From contig JASJAU010000008.1 of assembly GCA_030066855.1 (NCBI GenBank), forward strand, positions 1 through 64,000: a DNA stretch of 64,000 nt, read 5' to 3'. This DNA comes from Paracoccaceae bacterium. Lineage in GTDB: Bacteria; Pseudomonadota; Alphaproteobacteria; Rhodobacterales; Rhodobacteraceae. A program made the translations under genes and the position numbers. Position 1 is the first letter of the stretch. Each line of letters begins with the position of its first letter. The notes beneath the pieces were generated by a model that was not told where the DNA came from, did not search any database, and saw only the letters and a list, made by a program, of their open reading frames with translations. Below are positions 61,254 through 64,000 of this stretch, one piece after another.

Positions 61254-62192
61254 ATGGACCGCGAAGTCATCCCCGTCATAGGCTATGGCCCAGTGGGCCG
61301 CGAGGTCACGGCGCAGCTGACCGAAAAGGGCTATGGCGTCCTTGTCATCCAGCGCCGTCCGCCAACGGTTCTGCCCGAGGGCGCCCGGTTCGCTGAGGGC
61401 GATGTCATGGATGCCGGTGGACTTGTCTCCGCCATCGGCGCGGCCAGGACCGTGATTCTGGCCATCGGCATCCCCTATGACGGCAAGCTCTGGGCCCGCG
61501 ACTGGCCCCGCGCCATGGCGTCGACGCTCGACGCCTGCGAACGGCTCGGCGCGCGGTTGGTCTTCGTGGACAACCTTTACCTATATGGGCCGCAGGACCG
61601 TCCGCTGACAGAGGACATGCCGCCTGTCGACTACGGCGTGAAGCCAAAGGCACGGGCCGAGGTCACGCGTCTCTGGCAAAGGGCCGCCGAGGACGGCCGG
61701 GTCAAAACCGCTGCCGTCCGGGCGCCGGATTTCTATGGTCCGGGTGTCCAGGCGTCGATCCTGGGATTCGCCACCATCGGCAACCTCGCCGCCGGCAAGC
61801 CCGCGCAAGTCATAGCCTCCGCCGATTACCCGCACGACGTCGCCCACGTCCGCGATTTCGCGCGCGCCGTCGTAACGCTGGCCGAAGCGCCGGACGAGGA
61901 CTTCAACCAGGCCTGGCATGTGCCCACTGCGCCGACCCAGACCATGCGAGAGCTTTTGACTATCGCCGCGGAAGCGCTGGGCGTTCCCATGAAGATCACC
62001 GTCCTGCCGCAGTGGCTGGCGCCGATCATGCAGATTTTCATTCCCTACATCCGCGAGGCGCGGGACATGCATTTCCTCTTTGACCGCCCATACGTGGTCG
62101 ACTCGCGCAAGTTCGCGAAGCGCTTCTGGTCGGACGCGACGCCGCTCGAGGACGGGATTGCCGAAACTGCACGCTTCTTCGCGCGCGAATAG
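61254..62192 (+). CDS. NAD-dependent epimerase/dehydratase-like protein
   Basis: 312 residues of the extended SDR type: an N-terminal GYGPVGREV nucleotide motif, VFVDNLYLYGP, and APDFYGPGVQ. The usual YxxxK is replaced by a DYGVKPKARAEV segment, where the catalytic Tyr may be shifted. AGGAGAG precedes ATG 61254. Its substrate is unknown; a flavin- or NAD-dependent reductase role is also possible. Confidence 0.8.
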   Translation: MDREVIPVIGYGPVGREVTAQLTEKGYGVLVIQRRPPTVLPEGARFAEGDVMDAGGLVSAIGAARTVILAIGIPYDGKLWARDWPRAMASTLDACERLGARLVFVDNLYLYGPQDRPLTEDMPPVDYGVKPKARAEVTRLWQRAAEDGRVKTAAVRAPDFYGPGVQASILGFATIGNLAAGKPAQVIASADYPHDVAHVRDFARAVVTLAEAPDEDFNQAWHVPTAPTQTMRELLTIAAEALGVPMKITVLPQWLAPIMQIFIPYIREARDMHFLFDRPYVVDSRKFAKRFWSDATPLEDGIAETARFFARE

Positions 62193-62271
62193 GACAGAGC
62201 TGCCTCTCCAGAGCCCCAGCGCGGAACAAGGTCGCAGCACGCCGTGCCGATTTCGGCGGCTCAATCGCGCC

Positions 62272-63222
62272 CTAAACCACCAATCGCCGCTGGTTCGTCG
62301 GGCTGATCCCGAAGGCCTCGCGATAGACGCGAGAGAAATGGCTCGGGCTGCTGAAGCCGCAGGCGAGCCCGACCTCGACCACCGACATGTCGGTCTGGAT
62401 CAGGAGCGCGCGAGACCGCTCCAGCCGAAGCTCCATCAGGAACCGTTTTGGTGTGGTCTTGAGGTGCTGCGCGAAAAGGCGTTCGAGCTGCCGGGTGGAG
62501 ACGCCCACCTCGCGTGCGACCTCGGCCGTGGAGGGCGGCTGCTCGATTGCGTTCCGCATGATCCGGATGGCTTCGGTCAGGCGCGGGCTGCGGTTGCCGT
62601 GGCGGGCTTGAAGCGAGATCTTTTGCTCCGCCGTTTCCGCGCGGACGGAGGTGTAGACCATTTGCTCAGATACTGCGAGCGACAGGTCCTCGCCATGGGT
62701 CTGTCCGATCAGATGCAGCATCAGGTCCGCCGCTGCCGCGCCGCCCGAGGCGCTGGGAATGGGGTCGTCGGCAACAAAAACTGTGCGGGCGAGTGAAATC
62801 TCGGGGAACTTCTCCTGCAACGCGTCGTGATACGCCCAATGGATGGCCGCCCGGTGTCCGTCGAGCAGACCGGTCTCGGCCAACACGTATGCGCCCGAGC
62901 AGATCGCGCCGAGGCGGAAGCCCCGGCTCCGCGCCCGCCGCAGCGCCGCTTTCAAGGCGGCCGTCACGTGGCTCTGAACGTTGATGCCCGAAACGACAAA
63001 CAGCAGGTCCGAGGCGGGCAGATTGGACAGGCCGGCGTCCACCACGACCGTCGTGCCGTTCGAGGCCGTCGCGGATTCCCCGTTCTCGGACGCAAAGCTC
63101 CAAGTGTAGAGCTCAACTCCGCTGACAAGGTTCGCGATCCGCAGCGGCTCGACCGCGTTGGCGAAGGCCAGATGCGTGAACTCATCAATCAGCAGAAAGA
63201 CAAGATGCTCGGGCTTTGGCAT
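62272..63222 (-). CDS. GlxA-type AraC regulator (GATase1-AraC)
   Basis: 316 residues. N-terminal DJ-1/PfpI-like domain (LVFLLIDEFTHLAFANAVEPLRIANL; GAICSGAYVLAETGLLDG) with the elbow Cys present, and a C-terminal AraC pair of helix-turn-helices (TAEVAREVGVSTRQLERLFAQHL; VVEVGLACGFSSPSHFSRVYREAFG). Related to CdhR and GbdR, so a quaternary-amine or amino acid signal is plausible. ATG 63222 chosen over upstream 63288. Divergent from the GntR gene. Confidence 0.85.
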   Translation of the reverse strand: MPKPEHLVFLLIDEFTHLAFANAVEPLRIANLVSGVELYTWSFASENGESATASNGTTVVVDAGLSNLPASDLLFVVSGINVQSHVTAALKAALRRARSRGFRLGAICSGAYVLAETGLLDGHRAAIHWAYHDALQEKFPEISLARTVFVADDPIPSASGGAAAADLMLHLIGQTHGEDLSLAVSEQMVYTSVRAETAEQKISLQARHGNRSPRLTEAIRIMRNAIEQPPSTAEVAREVGVSTRQLERLFAQHLKTTPKRFLMELRLERSRALLIQTDMSVVEVGLACGFSSPSHFSRVYREAFGISPTNQRRLVV

Positions 63223-63258
63223 GCGGTGATCATAATCTTCGCAGGGAAAGATACATAT

Positions 63259-63266
63259 TGTATACA
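63259..63266. promoter_or_regulatory. GntR-type operator candidate
   Basis: TGTATACA, a perfect 8-base palindrome within TTGTATACAG, lies in the divergent region 46 bases before the GntR ATG. The form resembles operators of FCD-type GntR proteins, so autoregulation is likely. Confidence 0.5.
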
Positions 63267-63312
63267 GAAAGAATACTTGATACGTCAATCGCGTCCAGAA
63301 TTGGAGCGCGCC

Positions 63313-64000
63313 ATGTCGGCCAAGGATCGGAAAGCGGCGATGTCGGCTGAGATCAGGAACGCCATCCTGACGCTCGCGCTTGAACCGGGGTCTGATCTTG
63401 ACGAACAGGCCTATTGCGAGGCCTTCGACCTGTCCCGCACGCCGGTCCGCGAGGTTTTCCGCGAGTTGGACGGGCAGGGATACGTCGAGCTGCGAGAGAA
63501 CCGGGGCACGCGGGTTTCCGATCTTTCCCCCGCGAAGCTGCGAGATTTCTTTTTATCCGCTCCAATGATTTACGCCGCGATCTTAAGGTTGGCGGCGCGA
63601 ATTGCTGACCCATCCCAGATTGTCGAATTGGAGCGCTCGCAGGCGGCCTTCAAAGAAAGCCTCCGCATTGGCAGCGTCGCCGATCGCGCGCTGGCGAATA
63701 TCCGGTTTCACGAGATTACCGGCGAGATGGCTGGCAACGCCTATCTTTTGCCGTCGTTCCGGAGACTGCTGATCGACCATGCCCGGATCGGGATGACGTT
63801 CTACCAGCCGCAATCTGCTGAAATGACCGGGAATCTCGAAACCGCCAGCCTTCAGCACGACGCGATCATTGAGGCGATCCGCAACCGCGACGAGGCTCGC
63901 GCCGCCGATCTGGCCGACCAGCACTGGGCGCTGTCGCGGGATCAGTTCGAGATGTTCGTAATGCCGGGTGGGCTGGATGGCCGGCTGGGCGAGATCAGAC
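63313..64000 (+). CDS. FCD-type GntR transcriptional regulator, 3' end beyond window
   Basis: 229 residues are visible and no stop occurs before the window ends. The N-terminal winged helix (FDLSRTPVREVFRELDGQGYVELRENRGTRV) and the all-helical FCD sensor domain (FHEITGEMAGNAYLLPSFRRLL; LQHDAIIEAIRNRDEARAADLADQH) are clear. Of the FCD metal-binding histidines, H of RFHE, LQHD and DQHW are present. It is divergent from the AraC gene; its target operon is outside the window. Confidence 0.9.
   Translation, partial: MSAKDRKAAMSAEIRNAILTLALEPGSDLDEQAYCEAFDLSRTPVREVFRELDGQGYVELRENRGTRVSDLSPAKLRDFFLSAPMIYAAILRLAARIADPSQIVELERSQAAFKESLRIGSVADRALANIRFHEITGEMAGNAYLLPSFRRLLIDHARIGMTFYQPQSAEMTGNLETASLQHDAIIEAIRNRDEARAADLADQHWALSRDQFEMFVMPGGLDGRLGEIR

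Overview
The window reads as chromosomal DNA of a high-GC alphaproteobacterium, most likely Rhodobacteraceae (Roseobacter or Rhodobacter relatives). This is judged from dense ATGA-overlapping operons, many Liv-type and acyl-CoA genes, DUF6455 and MttB-like families, an alphaproteobacterial LexA box (GTTC-N7-GTTC), and short intergenic repeats of a type I associate with this family. I found no rRNA, tRNA, CRISPR array or insertion sequence. Identifications come from reading translations and motifs by eye; no database search was run.

Layout. 1-2048: end of a polyamine-type ABC importer operon (potA fragment, potB, potC). 2081-13647: a divergent amidase, then an acyl-CoA synthetase, a branched-chain-type (Liv) importer, a quinone reductase, an unknown small protein and a PaaK-like protein; a perfect palindrome sits in the divergent promoter. 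13656-16198: a dnaE2 remnant beside a LexA box, a [2Fe-2S] ferredoxin, a secreted VCBS-type protein and a B12-binding-fold regulator. 16210-19303: a GspL/GspC-like hybrid and a SIMPL protein.

19366-32756: one long operon for anthranilate via the CoA route. It encodes 2-aminobenzoate-CoA ligase, 2-aminobenzoyl-CoA monooxygenase/reductase, beta-oxidation enzymes, a MarR regulator, tryptophan 2,3-dioxygenase, a second Liv importer, a hot-dog thioesterase and a RidA-type protein. Kynurenine formamidase and kynureninase are not in the window.

32729-43781: carnitine/gamma-butyrobetaine catabolism. It holds a CdhR-like regulator, dehydrocarnitine cleavage enzyme, SGNH hydrolase, SDR, fused carnitine dehydrogenase-thioesterase, acyl-CoA dehydrogenase, an ADP-forming-type acyl-CoA synthetase, CaiD, a HAD hydrolase and a non-pyrrolysine MttB homologue. 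Together these could take gamma-butyrobetaine through carnitine to glycine betaine, with the MttB homologue as a possible demethylase.

43811-48276: an H-NOX homologue with a proline where the heme-ligating histidine is expected, followed in the same frame after one TGA by an HNOBA-GGDEF protein, then three Tad pseudopilin-type genes on the other strand. 48706-53624: a cytoplasmic group 3b-like [NiFe] hydrogenase with its protease. 53642-56947: an ABC-2 exporter. 57067-64000: small membrane proteins, DUF6455, a membrane LytTR protein, DUF2141, an MFS exporter, rhodanese, an epimerase-like protein, and divergent AraC and GntR regulators, the last cut by the window end.

The most unusual points are the H-NOX lacking its heme ligand and split from its cyclase by one stop codon, the SOS box directly abutting a 124-residue dnaE2 remnant, a hairpin that places a Shine-Dalgarno in its loop ahead of the anthranilate operon, and structured RNA after both Liv binding-protein genes.
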